DNA of 64,000 nt from Motilibacter aurantiacus (GTDB taxonomy: Bacteria > Actinomycetota > Actinomycetes > Motilibacterales > Motilibacteraceae). The translations under genes and the position numbers were made by a program. The DNA lies in NCBI RefSeq assembly GCF_011250645.1, contig NZ_JAANNO010000003.1, forward strand, positions 424,360-488,359. Reading direction: 5' to 3'. The notes below the pieces were generated by a model. The model worked only from the letters and a program-made list of their open reading frames with translations. It searched no databases and was not told where the DNA came from. This document shows positions 10,020 to 18,276 of this stretch, piece by piece (within the stretch, counting starts at the first letter, position 1; every line of letters begins with the position of its first letter).

Positions 10020-10286
10020 TCAGCGCGTCGTGCGCCCGCCGCGCAACGCGACGGTCGCGGCAACGCCGACGGCGGCGAGCGCGACCTGGACGATCAGCTC
10101 GATCCAGTCCAGGCCGTCGGTGTCGCGCAGCGGCCCGACGATCGCGCTGCCGATGAGGGCGGCGACGATCCCGATGACGATCGTGAGCCAGATCGGGATG
10201 TTCTGCTTGCCGGGCACGACGAGCCGGCCGAGCGCTCCGATGATCAGGCCGATGACGACGGCGCCGAGAATGCCTTCGATGGTCAT
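10020..10286 (-). CDS. GlsB/YeaQ/YmgE-type stress-response membrane protein
   Basis: An 88-residue protein with three hydrophobic helices (about 4-20, 30-50, 63-80). It shows the family pattern IIGALGRLVVPGKQNIPIWLT, with the short loop and proline-rich turn typical of these transglycosylase-associated proteins. Family members are small inner-membrane proteins induced by stress or stationary phase; molecular role is unknown. The start is the ATG at 10286, because a near-perfect ribosome binding site GGAGGAG lies 5 nt upstream; a longer open frame upstream has no such support. It diverges from the secreted protein gene at 10569. Confidence 0.88.
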   Translation of the reverse strand: MTIEGILGAVVIGLIIGALGRLVVPGKQNIPIWLTIVIGIVAALIGSAIVGPLRDTDGLDWIELIVQVALAAVGVAATVALRGGRTTR

Positions 10287-10568
10287 GAGAACTCCTCCGG
10301 GATAGGACCGGCAGCTCTCCTGCCCGCACGCGTGCCCGGGGAAGATGACAACGGCTTGACGATTGACGAGGCGGACGGCCATCCCCGGCGGCGAAGCAGT
10401 CCGTCCGGCCGCCGCAGCGTCACCTCCCCGGGACGCAGTGTTCATCACAGAAGGTGGGGCTGGTCACTTCACGTCCCTAACGTCCCTTTCGCCGAGCACG
10501 CCACGCGTGCAGGCGCTCACAGCTCGTGGCCACGGCGTACGGCCGCGGGCACTGATGAAAGGGAAGAC

Positions 10569-10991
10569 GTGAAGACTCTCAAGTCCGTCAGGGCGCGCGT
10601 CGGGGCTCTCGTGCTGGCCACCGCGGCGATGGGCGGGGCGTTCCCCGTCGCCACCGCCGCGCCGGCCTCGGCCGGGACGTGCACCCCCGTCATCGGCTGC
10701 GGCCACATCCACAACACCTGGTCCTCGCCCGGCATCCTCACCGTGACGTGCGACCTCGGGAACTACTGGGACGAGGCGAGGTCCACCCCCACGCCGCGCG
10801 GCGCCGAGGCGGTGTGCACCGACGACGACGCGTACCTGCTGACCGCCGGCTGGTGTGCCTACGAGTCCGGCTACCCGTCGATGTCGAACTCGGTCTACCG
10901 GGTCGGCCGAGGCGCCAACGGCGACAGCTCCAGCGCCTGGGTGAAGGTGCTCAACGGCCAGCACCGCTGGGTCCACTACTTCCGTTGCTGA
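10569..10991 (+). CDS. Small secreted six-cysteine protein, unknown function
   Basis: A 140-residue exported protein. The N-terminus (KTLKSVRARVGALVLATAAM) is a typical Sec signal peptide with cleavage expected after ATAAPASA (about residue 35). The mature part of roughly 105 residues holds six cysteines (TCTP, GCGH, TCDL, VCTD, WCAY and the final residue), suggesting three disulfides, and is rich in aromatic and polar residues. No known domain is recognised. The GTG at 10569 is preceded by AAAGGGAAG. A strong hairpin (11028-11063) follows. The 280 bp upstream, shared with the divergent GlsB gene, hold a short direct repeat (ACGTCCCT twice near 10480) but no gene. Confidence 0.75.
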   Translation: MKTLKSVRARVGALVLATAAMGGAFPVATAAPASAGTCTPVIGCGHIHNTWSSPGILTVTCDLGNYWDEARSTPTPRGAEAVCTDDDAYLLTAGWCAYESGYPSMSNSVYRVGRGANGDSSSAWVKVLNGQHRWVHYFRC

Positions 10992-11027
10992 CCCGGGCAG
11001 CCGTCCCGTCCGGCGGCTGACGTCCTC

Positions 11028-11063
11028 GAAGCGGCGCCCTCCCCGCAGGGAGGGCGCCGCTTC
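11028..11063. terminator. Bidirectional hairpin between converging genes
   Basis: A perfect 15-bp inverted repeat: GAAGCGGCGCCCTCC at 11028-11042 and its complement at 11049-11063, around a 6-nt loop. It lies between the secreted protein gene (+, ends 10991) and the helicase gene (-, ends 11091), where both transcripts need to stop. There is no U-tract on either side, as is common for terminators in high-GC actinobacteria. Confidence 0.7.
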
Positions 11064-11090
11064 AACGTGCTGCCCGACGGGCCCGGCCCG

Positions 11091-12878
11091 CTACGCCAGC
11101 CGACGGCCCTTGGCGTGCCAGTCGCGGATCGTGTCGATCCGCGCCTGCACCTGCTCGGCCGAGGCCTTCACGGTGGGCGGCCCGCCGCACGTACGCCGCA
11201 GCTCGCCGTGGATCACGCCGTGCGGCTGCCCGGTGCGGTGGTGCCAGGCGGCGACGAGCGCGTTGAGCTCCTTGCGCAGCCCCGCGAGCTTGTCCGCGTC
11301 GAGCAGCGGCGTGGCCGGCGCCGGCGCCGGCGCGGGCTCGGGGACGGTCGCCTTGCGCCCCTTGGCCAGTTGCTCGGCCTGGCGCTGCTTGAGCAGCTGG
11401 GACACCTGCTCGGGCTCGAGCAGGCCGGGCAGCCCGAGGTAGTCCTGCTCCTCCTCCGAGCCGACCTCGGCCTGCAGGCCGAACTCGCCGCCGTCGAAGA
11501 GCACGCCGTGGAAGGTCGCCTCCGACTCCAGCGACTCGAAGCTCAGCGCCTCCTGGCCCCCGTCGGGGCTGTCGCGCCGCCGGTTGGCCTCCTGCAGCAG
11601 GGCGGCCTCGGGGTCGTAGTCGCCCTCCTTGACCGGCTTGTCGAGCGCGTGGTCGCGCTCGCGCTCCATCGAGTTGGCGTGCTCGAGCAGGATCGGCACC
11701 GTCGGCAGGAAGACCGACGCGGTCTCGCCGCGCTTGCGGGCACGGACGAAGCGCCCGATCGCCTGGGCGAAGAACAGCGGTGTCGAGTAGCTCGTCGCGT
11801 AGACCCCGACCGCCAGCCGCGGCACGTCGACGCCCTCGGACACCATGCGCACCGCGACCATCCAGCGCGAGGTCGACGCGCTGAACTCCGCGATCCGCTT
11901 GGAGGCCGTGGGGTCGTCGGACAGCACGACGGTGGGGGCCTCGCCGCAGATCGCCCGCAGCCGGGCGGCGTAGGCGCGCGCCGTCGCGTGGTCGCTGGCG
12001 ATGACCAGCCCACCGGCGTCGGGGACGTGGCGGCGAACCTCGGTCAAGCGCTTGTCCGCCGCGCTGAGCACCTGCGGCACCCAGTTGCCGTACGGGTCGA
12101 GCGCGGTGCGCCAGGCCTGGGCCGTCAGGTCCTTGGTCAGCTGGTCCCCGCCGAGCGAGGCCGCGATCTCGTCCCCGGCCGACGTGCGCCAGCGCATGTT
12201 GCCGCCGTACGCCAGGAAGATCACCGGGCGGACGACCCCGTCGCGCAGCGCGTTGCCGTAGCCGTAGGAGTAGTCGCTGACCGACGTGCGCACGCCGTCG
12301 TGGTCCGGCGCGTAGGTCACGAACGGGATCGGGGAGGTGTCCGACCGGAAGGGCGTGCCGGTCAGTGACAGCCGGCGCTTGGCCGGGTCGAACGCCTCGC
12401 GCACGGCGTCGCCCCACGAGAGCGCGTCGCCGGCGTGGTGCACCTCGTCGAGGATCACCAGCGTCGGCCGGGCCTCGGTGCGCGCGCGGTGCAGCATCGG
12501 GGCCATCGCCACCTGGGCGTACGTCACCGCGACGCCGGTCAGCCCGGCCGCGTGCGCGCCCTGCGCGTTCTTGAACTCGGGGTCCAGCGCGATGCCGACG
12601 CGCTGGGCGGCCTCGGCCCACTGCCGCTTGAGGTGCTCGGTGGGCGCGACGACGGTGACCGCGCGGACGACCCCCTGGCCCAGCAGCTCGGTGGCGATCC
12701 GCAGCGCGAACGTCGTCTTGCCGGCGCCGGGGGTCGCGACCGCGAGGAAGTCGCGCGGGCTGCTCTGCAGGTACGCGTCGAGCGCCTCCTGCTGCCACGC
12801 GCGCAGCCGGGGGGCTGTGCCCCAGGGGGCGCGCGAGGGATAGGCGGGAGGGAGCGAGGAGGCGGCTGTCGTACTCAT
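11091..12878 (-). CDS. DEAD/DEAH-type superfamily 2 helicase
   Basis: A 595-residue SF2 ATPase. Walker A is ATPGAGKTT (about 48-56), the DEAH-box is DEVHHAGD (about 142), motif III is SLTGTPFR, and motif VI is QAIGRFVRA, preceded by the second RecA domain with VRMVSEGVDVPRL. The pattern resembles helicases of the type III restriction subunit branch. The last about 150 residues are not helicase: a Glu/Gln-rich, probably helical segment, an Ala-Pro linker (PEPAPAPAPA) and a C-terminal helical domain ending in DTIRDWHAKGRRLA. No methyltransferase or restriction partner lies nearby, so a housekeeping nucleic-acid role is more likely than restriction. Confidence 0.88.
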   Translation of the reverse strand: MSTTAASSLPPAYPSRAPWGTAPRLRAWQQEALDAYLQSSPRDFLAVATPGAGKTTFALRIATELLGQGVVRAVTVVAPTEHLKRQWAEAAQRVGIALDPEFKNAQGAHAAGLTGVAVTYAQVAMAPMLHRARTEARPTLVILDEVHHAGDALSWGDAVREAFDPAKRRLSLTGTPFRSDTSPIPFVTYAPDHDGVRTSVSDYSYGYGNALRDGVVRPVIFLAYGGNMRWRTSAGDEIAASLGGDQLTKDLTAQAWRTALDPYGNWVPQVLSAADKRLTEVRRHVPDAGGLVIASDHATARAYAARLRAICGEAPTVVLSDDPTASKRIAEFSASTSRWMVAVRMVSEGVDVPRLAVGVYATSYSTPLFFAQAIGRFVRARKRGETASVFLPTVPILLEHANSMERERDHALDKPVKEGDYDPEAALLQEANRRRDSPDGGQEALSFESLESEATFHGVLFDGGEFGLQAEVGSEEEQDYLGLPGLLEPEQVSQLLKQRQAEQLAKGRKATVPEPAPAPAPATPLLDADKLAGLRKELNALVAAWHHRTGQPHGVIHGELRRTCGGPPTVKASAEQVQARIDTIRDWHAKGRRLA

Positions 12879-12978
12879 AAGCCCGGGCAGGCTAACCCGG
12901 CACCCGTGATCGACATGCCGAGCCGCCGGCTCTGCCCGGCGAGTCCCCCCGTCCGTGGTATCGCGTGCCGCGTCGTCC

Positions 12979-14370
12979 TCACGCCATCGCCGCAGGAGCC
13001 CGGGAGGGCCCGAGCCGGGTGGCGAGGAAGGTGCCCACGAGCGTGACCGTGCCCATGAGGCCGAAGATCGCGAGGAACGACCCCGCCCCCCATCCCGCCT
13101 CGACCCCGAGCGCGCTGTGCAGCACCCCCGCGCCGGCGATGAGCAGGGTTCCGCCGAGCGCGTCGGACAGCTGCAGGGCTGCGATGTCGCCGCCCCGCTC
13201 GGACTCCTCGGATCGCTCGAGCAGCAGCACGCTGACGCCGGAGACCGACAGGCCCATGCCCAGCCCCGCGAAGGCCCAGCCGACGGCGGCGAGCGCCGGC
13301 GGCAGCGACTCCGCGAGCGCGGCGGCGACGAGCCCGATCCCCGCGAGGACGGCGACCGTCCCGACCCCGATGAGCAAGGGGCGGTGCGCGGCCGCGGCCG
13401 GCCGGCCCTGCCAGAGCGAGCCGCCGGCCCAGCCGACCGCGGCGGTCGTGAGGGCCAGCCCCGCCACGCCCGGGCTGAGCCCGCGCTGCTCGACCAGCAT
13501 GAGCGGGATGAAGGCGTCCGCCCCGAAGAACGCGCCGGCCATGACCCCGCGCAGCAGGACGATGGAGGGCACGCCGCGAGCGGCGCGCAGCGTGCCGGCG
13601 GGCAGCAGGTGGCGCAGCGTCGGGGCCATGAGGGCCAGCCCGGCGACGGCGAGCGGCACGGCGGCCAGGTCGAGGCGCTGCCCGGCGTACTGCAGGAGGA
13701 CCACGCCGAGCGCGAGGACGCCGGCCCGCCACACCCGCCGCCGGCTCTTCGCCGCCGACATCTCCGCCTCGCCGGCGCCGACCGCCATCGCCGGCACGGC
13801 GGCCAGGAGCGCCGCCGCCGCCAGCGGCACGACCCCGAGGAAGACCCACCGCCACGACACCGACTCGGCGAGCCACCCGGCGACGCTCGGCCCGAGCACG
13901 CTCGGCAGCACCCAGCAGGCGGACAGCAGGCTGAGCGCCCGCGGGCGCAGGTGCTCCGGGTACGCCGCGGCCACCGCCACGTAGATGGCCACGATCGTGC
14001 CGCCGGACATGCCCTGGACCGCGCGGCCGGCGATGAAGACCGGCATCGAGCTGGCCGTGCCGGCGACGACGAGGCCCACCATGAACGCCCCGACCGCGCC
14101 CGCGACCACCGCCCGCGGGCTCAGCCGCACGGCGAGGTCGCCGGCCACCACCATGGAGACCAGGGAGACGGCGAGGAACGCGCTGAAGCCCCACGCGTAG
14201 AGCGCCTCGCCGTCGAGCTCGCGCGCGACGACGGGCATGGCGGTCGCCACCGCGATCGACTCGAACGCGATGGCGAGGACGAGCGCGACGATGCCCGCGG
14301 TCAGCCGGCGGTGAGGGCGTGCGAAAACGCCCCCCGACCGGGCGGCCGCGGGCTCAGCAAGGGGTGCCAG
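12979..14370 (-). CDS. MFS transporter, unusual start
   Basis: A major facilitator superfamily permease with about 12-14 helices; ARELDGEALYAWGFSAF and GRAVQGMSGGTIVAIY (motif C-like region) are recognisable, as is DRPR-type VSWRWVFLGVVPL. The first ATG/GTG/TTG in frame is GTG at 14250, but this falls inside the first membrane helix: the codons upstream encode RRLTAGIVALVLAIAFESI, clearly the beginning of that helix, and the frame stays open to the DUF3039 stop at 14391 without any ATG, GTG or TTG. A CTG at 14370 (used here) or 14304 may serve, or a base may be wrong. Substrate unknown; drug or metabolite export is usual for close families. Confidence 0.8.
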   Translation of the reverse strand: MAPLAEPAAARSGGVFARPHRRLTAGIVALVLAIAFESIAVATAMPVVARELDGEALYAWGFSAFLAVSLVSMVVAGDLAVRLSPRAVVAGAVGAFMVGLVVAGTASSMPVFIAGRAVQGMSGGTIVAIYVAVAAAYPEHLRPRALSLLSACWVLPSVLGPSVAGWLAESVSWRWVFLGVVPLAAAALLAAVPAMAVGAGEAEMSAAKSRRRVWRAGVLALGVVLLQYAGQRLDLAAVPLAVAGLALMAPTLRHLLPAGTLRAARGVPSIVLLRGVMAGAFFGADAFIPLMLVEQRGLSPGVAGLALTTAAVGWAGGSLWQGRPAAAAHRPLLIGVGTVAVLAGIGLVAAALAESLPPALAAVGWAFAGLGMGLSVSGVSVLLLERSEESERGGDIAALQLSDALGGTLLIAGAGVLHSALGVEAGWGAGSFLAIFGLMGTVTLVGTFLATRLGPSRAPAAMA

Positions 14371-14388
14371 GGGAGGTGCCGCGCCCGC

Positions 14389-14676
14389 TCAGTCGTCCGA
14401 GCCGTCGTCGCCCGGGGGCAGCGACTCGTAGATCTCCTTGCAGGTCGGGCAGACCGGGTAGCGCTGCGGGTCGCGGCTCGGCACCCAGACCTTGCCGCAG
14501 AGGGCGCGGATCGGCGTGCCGGTCACCATCGCCTCGACAATCTTGTCCTTCGGCGCGTAGTGCGCGAAGCGCTCGTGGTCGCCGTCGTCGTTGCTCGTCT
14601 GCGGGGTCCGCTCGACCTCCTGCTCCAGCAGGGTGCCGCCGCCGAAGCCGGGCTCGTCGAAACCGGGGCTGCTCAT
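14389..14676 (-). CDS. DUF3039 family protein
   Basis: A 95-residue actinobacterial protein of the DUF3039 family. The N-terminal third is disordered and acidic; the core (HYAPKDKIVEAMVTGTPIRALCGKVW) is followed by VCPTCKEIYESLP. The cysteines in ALCGK and CPTC look like a small zinc ribbon. Function is unknown; the fold suggests binding to a nucleic acid or protein partner. It ends in the same frame as the following MFS gene, separated by one TGA, and lies 75 nt downstream of yqgE on the same strand. Confidence 0.85.
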   Translation of the reverse strand: MSSPGFDEPGFGGGTLLEQEVERTPQTSNDDGDHERFAHYAPKDKIVEAMVTGTPIRALCGKVWVPSRDPQRYPVCPTCKEIYESLPPGDDGSDD

Positions 14677-14750
14677 GCGGGCATGCTACGGCGCGCGCGG
14701 GGCTTCCCGGGCCGCGCCCGCACGAGCCCGCCCACCCGGAGGCGCCCGGG

Positions 14751-15359
14751 TCAGTTGCGGCTCGGGTCCTCGGGCATCGTCGACAGCAGTGCCCGGCGGT
14801 CGGTCTGGCGCCGCAGCACTGCCCGCCACAGCCCTTCGGGGCTCGTGCTGAACGCGTCGCCGGGCAGCGAGTCCACGACGAGCCACGCGTCGGCCGCCAG
14901 CTCGCCCTCCAGCTGGCCGGAGCCCCAGCCCGCGTACCCGGCGAAGACCCGCATCGCGGCGGTGCGGCTGGCGAGGATCTCCGGCGGGGCGTCGAGGTCG
15001 ACCAGGCCCAGGGCGCCGACGACCTGGCGCCAGCCGAGCGGCTCGGGGTCCTCGGCCGCGGGGACCGTCGCCAGCAGGGCCAGCGCCAGCGCGCTGTCCA
15101 GCGCGACCGGGCCGCCACGGAAGACCACGGAGGGGTCGGACATGTGCCCGGCCCAGGACGGCAGCGCGTCGGCGACGGGCACGTCGGTCGGCCGGTTGAG
15201 CACCACGCCGAGGGCGCCGCCGCCGTCGTGGTCGAGCACGAGCACCACGGACCCGGCGAAGCTGGGGTCGACCAGCGCAGGTGCCGCGACCAGCAGCCGG
15301 CCGGCCAGCTGGCCGGCTCCCGCGCCGGCCCCCTCCGACATGCTCCGCCCCTCGGTCAT
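14751..15359 (-). CDS. YqgE/AlgH family protein
   Basis: A 202-residue member of the YqgE/AlgH family (DUF179). Typical segments: AGRLLVAAPALVDPSFAGSVVLVLDH, GALGVVLNRPTDVPV, FRGGPVALDSALALAL and FAGYAGWGSGQLEGEL. The family is widespread; AlgH was linked to transcription control in Pseudomonas, but the biochemical role is unsettled. ATG at 15359 gives a 10-nt gap to the VanZ gene and has GGGGAGG close upstream; ATG at 15341 is an alternative. It is probably co-transcribed with the malic enzyme and VanZ genes. Confidence 0.9.
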   Translation of the reverse strand: MTEGRSMSEGAGAGAGQLAGRLLVAAPALVDPSFAGSVVLVLDHDGGGALGVVLNRPTDVPVADALPSWAGHMSDPSVVFRGGPVALDSALALALLATVPAAEDPEPLGWRQVVGALGLVDLDAPPEILASRTAAMRVFAGYAGWGSGQLEGELAADAWLVVDSLPGDAFSTSPEGLWRAVLRRQTDRRALLSTMPEDPSRN

Positions 15360-15369
15360 GGCCTCCCCG

Positions 15370-15813
15370 TCACTGCTCCGCCCGCCCCGCGTCCGGGGGC
15401 GTGCCCTTCCGCTGCCGGCGGGCCCGCTCGACGCGGTCGAAGTGGTGCCCGGCCACGAGCGCCCCAAGCGCGATCCCCACCACGTCCGCGACCGCGTCGA
15501 GGACGTCGCCGCTGCGCCGCGGCAGCAACGTCCCCTGCAGCACCTCGCTGATCACGGCGTGCGCGCCGAGGACGCCGAGCAGGGCGGCGGCGGGCAGCCG
15601 GAGCCGCAGCCCGGACCACGCGACCAGCCCGAAGATCGCGGCGTGCACGGCCTTGTCGAGGTACGGCACCCCTCCGCCGGGGCCGGAGGACGGCGTGTAC
15701 ACGACGACGAGCTGGAGCACGATCGCCGCGACGAAAACCGCCCACCGGGCCGGCGTGCGCAGCGAGCCGCCCCGCTCGACGGGCTCGGACGCCTGCTCGC
15801 TCGTCGACGTCAC
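15370..15813 (-). CDS. VanZ family membrane protein
   Basis: A 147-residue membrane protein with four hydrophobic helices (about 22-40, 52-68, 74-90, 103-120). The VanZ pattern is seen in YLDKAVHAAIFGLVAW and HAVISEVLQGTLLPRRSGDVLDAVADVVG. VanZ-like proteins are linked to teicoplanin resistance in enterococci, but chromosomal ones are mostly of unknown role at the envelope. The GTG start overlaps the malic enzyme stop as GTGA (15810-15813), a coupling signature. The C-terminal about 25 residues are basic and cytoplasmic. Confidence 0.88.
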   Translation of the reverse strand: MTSTSEQASEPVERGGSLRTPARWAVFVAAIVLQLVVVYTPSSGPGGGVPYLDKAVHAAIFGLVAWSGLRLRLPAAALLGVLGAHAVISEVLQGTLLPRRSGDVLDAVADVVGIALGALVAGHHFDRVERARRQRKGTPPDAGRAEQ

Positions 15814-17264
15814 GCGCGCTCCTCCACGTCCTGCTCCCCGGGCAGCTCGTCCAACGGCTGCGCGGCCACCGACGTGCCACCGCGGGCCGCCGCCGTGCGG
15901 ACGGCCGAGGCGACGGCGTCGGCCACCCCCGGGTGGAACACGCTGGGGACGATGTACGCCGCGTTGAGCTCGTCGTCGGCGACCACCGCCGCGAGGGCAC
16001 GCGCCGCGGCGAGCAGCAGCTCGTTCGTCACGCCGCGGCTCTGGGCGTCCAGCAGGCCGCGGAACACGCCGGGGAAGGCGAGCACGTTGTTGATCTGGTT
16101 CGGCGCGTCGCTGCGACCGGTCGCGACGACCTCGGCGTGCTCGGCCGCGTCGACCGGGTCCACCTCCGGGTCCGGGTTGGCCAGCGCGAACACCACCGAG
16201 CGCGGCGCCATGGTGGCGATGTCGTCGCCGGTGAGGATGCCGGGGGCGGAGACCCCGACGAAGACGTCCGCGCCGGCGAGCGCGCCCTTCAGCGGCCCCT
16301 GGTAGCCGCGCGGGTTGGTCCGCCGCGCGATGTCGCAGAGCCGCTCGTCGGTGGCGGGCCGGTCCGGGTGGAGCGCGCCGTGCTCGTCGCAGACGACCAC
16401 GTCGCGTGCCCCGGCGGCGAGCAGGAGGTCGAGGATCGCGGTGCCCGCCGCTCCGGCGCCCGCCATGACGATGCGCACGTCGGGCAGCGCCTTGTCCACC
16501 ACGCGCAAGGCGTTGGTGAGCGCCGCCAGCACGACGATGGCGGTCCCGTGCTGGTCGTCGTGGAAGACCGGGATGTCGAGCAGATCGCGCAGCCGGCGCT
16601 CGACCTCGAAGCAGCGGGGGGCGGAGATGTCCTCGAGGTTGATGCCGGCGAACACCGGCGCGATCCGCACCACGGTCTCGACGATCTCGTCGACGTCCTG
16701 GGTGTCCAGGCAGATCGGGAAGGCGTCGATGCCCGCGAAGCGCTTGAACAGCGCCGCCTTGCCCTCCATCACCGGCAGCGCGGGCTTCGGCCCGAGGTTG
16801 CCGAGCCCCAGCACAGCCGACCCGTCGGTCACGACGGCGACCGTGTTGCGCTTGATGGTCAGCCGCCGGGCGTCCTCGGGGTTCTCCGCGATCGCCAGGC
16901 AGACCCGCGCGACGCCTGGCGTGTAGACCATCGACAGGTCGTCGCGGTTGCGGATGGGGACCTTCGAGGTGACCTCGATCTTGCCCCCGAGGTGCAGGAG
17001 GAACGTCCGGTCGGAGACCTTGCCGATGGTGACGCCGTCGAGCCGGCGCAGCGCGTCGACCAGCTCCCCGGCGTGGTCGCTGGAGCGGGCCGCCATCGTG
17101 ACGTCGATCCGGACGACCTTCGGGCCGCTGGCGGTGACGTCGAGCGCCGACACGACGCCCCCGGCCTGCTCCACCGCCGCGGTCAGCCGGCTGACGGCCC
17201 CGCCCGCGGCCGGCAGCTCCAGCCGCACGGTGATCGAGTACGACACGCTGGGCGCCAGGGTCAT
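15810..17264 (-). CDS. NAD-type malic enzyme with N-terminal ACT domain
   Basis: A 484-residue malic enzyme, converting malate to pyruvate and CO2 with a nicotinamide cofactor. An ACT domain (about 5-80, SITVRLELPAAGGAV) precedes the catalytic part, as in the bacterial short-type enzymes. Motifs: MVYTPGVARVC, VTDGSAVLGLGNLG, FHDDQHGTAIV and the Rossmann loop GAGAAGTAI. The ATG at 17264 starts just ahead of the ACT domain; the frame is open further upstream but runs antisense through the divergent gene. ACT domains usually bind an amino acid or other small ligand, which suggests allosteric control. Linked by overlap to VanZ. Confidence 0.93.
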   Translation of the reverse strand: MTLAPSVSYSITVRLELPAAGGAVSRLTAAVEQAGGVVSALDVTASGPKVVRIDVTMAARSSDHAGELVDALRRLDGVTIGKVSDRTFLLHLGGKIEVTSKVPIRNRDDLSMVYTPGVARVCLAIAENPEDARRLTIKRNTVAVVTDGSAVLGLGNLGPKPALPVMEGKAALFKRFAGIDAFPICLDTQDVDEIVETVVRIAPVFAGINLEDISAPRCFEVERRLRDLLDIPVFHDDQHGTAIVVLAALTNALRVVDKALPDVRIVMAGAGAAGTAILDLLLAAGARDVVVCDEHGALHPDRPATDERLCDIARRTNPRGYQGPLKGALAGADVFVGVSAPGILTGDDIATMAPRSVVFALANPDPEVDPVDAAEHAEVVATGRSDAPNQINNVLAFPGVFRGLLDAQSRGVTNELLLAAARALAAVVADDELNAAYIVPSVFHPGVADAVASAVRTAAARGGTSVAAQPLDELPGEQDVEERA

Positions 17265-17304
17265 GTCGGAGATGGTGCCACCCGCAGGTGGGTACGACGC
17301 GCAG

Positions 17305-18276
17305 GTGCAGACTTTCTTGCCGTACCCGGACTTCGTGGCGAGCGCCCAGGCCCTCGACGACAAGCGCCTGGGCAAGCAGCGGGTCGAGACGTTCCAGATC
17401 CTGCGCGCCCTCGTCTGGCCCCAGTACGGCTGGAAGAACCATCCCGCCACCCGGATGTGGCGCGGCTTCACCCCCGCGCTCGTGGCCTACGGGCTGGCGA
17501 CCTGCGACGTCTGGGAGCGCCGCGGGCGGGCGGAGGCCACCCGCGCGTCCCTGCTGGCGTTCACCGGCGGCCGGGAGCCGCAGTGGGAGCAGCTGCTGGA
17601 GCAGGGCCAGCTGCCGCCGTGGCTGGGCGAGGAGGCGTTCCACCTGAGCCACCGGTCGGCCCTGCTGCGCAAGGAGCCGGAGTACTACCGGGACAGGTTC
17701 CCCGGGACGCCCGACGACCTGGACTACCTGTGGCCCGCCCCCGCCTTCCCCCGGTGGCCGATCCGGCGCGGCCGGGAGAAGGAGCTCCCGGTGTACGCCG
17801 CGCTGGAGCTGCTCGGGCGCGCCGAGGCGACCGAGGAGCAGGAGAAGGCGGTGTGGGCGCTGCAGGACGGCGAGGACGCCGAGCTCACGCTCACGCAGGA
17901 GAGCGAGGTGACGGCGTCCGGGCTGCTGGCCGGGCTCTGCACCCCCGGCGCCACGCTCTGGGTACGCCGCGGCCCCGCCCTGCCGCACTCCCCCGGCGCG
18001 CACGAGCCGCACCGGCCGCCCGCGCCGGGGGCGAAGACCTCGGCCTCCATCGCCAAGCCCCCGACCCCGGACGCGGTCGCCGCGATGGAGGCCGAGGCCA
18101 CCGCCGAGCCGGAGTTCCGGTTCCTGCGTCCGGCGTCGGTGACGCGGGCGTCGGCGAAGGGCGCCGGCCTCGTCGTGGTGGACGTCGACGACGACGAGCC
18201 ACCGGTCGAGCTGCCCGCGCTCGGCCTGCCCGTGCTCACCCTGCGGGGGGCTCGACCGGAGGAACGTCCAGCGTGA
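17305..18276 (+). CDS. MSMEG_6728 family protein, possible pyrimidine-dimer glycosylase-like enzyme
   Basis: A 323-residue protein beginning VQTFLPYPDFVASAQALDD, then KRLGKQRVETFQIL and YGWKNHPATRMW, the hallmark of the MSMEG_6728 group. Related proteins, some in phages, are labelled pyrimidine-dimer DNA glycosylases, so a role in UV damage repair is possible but not shown here. The conserved part covers about residues 1-195; the remaining 130 residues are a Glu/Ala- and Pro-rich tail, longer than I expect for the family, ending in an acidic VVVDVDDDEPP stretch. The GTG at 17305 matches the usual MQTFLPY beginning. The end overlaps the converging SpoIIE phosphatase gene by 41 bp. Confidence 0.78.
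   Translation: MQTFLPYPDFVASAQALDDKRLGKQRVETFQILRALVWPQYGWKNHPATRMWRGFTPALVAYGLATCDVWERRGRAEATRASLLAFTGGREPQWEQLLEQGQLPPWLGEEAFHLSHRSALLRKEPEYYRDRFPGTPDDLDYLWPAPAFPRWPIRRGREKELPVYAALELLGRAEATEEQEKAVWALQDGEDAELTLTQESEVTASGLLAGLCTPGATLWVRRGPALPHSPGAHEPHRPPAPGAKTSASIAKPPTPDAVAAMEAEATAEPEFRFLRPASVTRASAKGAGLVVVDVDDDEPPVELPALGLPVLTLRGARPEERPA

Noticed and set aside
11091..12878. Possible restriction-modification or defence system around the helicase
   Set aside because: The helicase resembles restriction-type SF2 enzymes, but no methyltransferase, nuclease or other defence gene lies next to it; neighbours are housekeeping or transport genes.
12955..16305. Very long plus-strand open frame across the MFS, DUF3039, YqgE and VanZ genes
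   Set aside because: It is antisense to well-supported genes, rich in Arg/Pro/Ala low-complexity sequence, and shows no domain. Long shadow frames are expected at this GC content.
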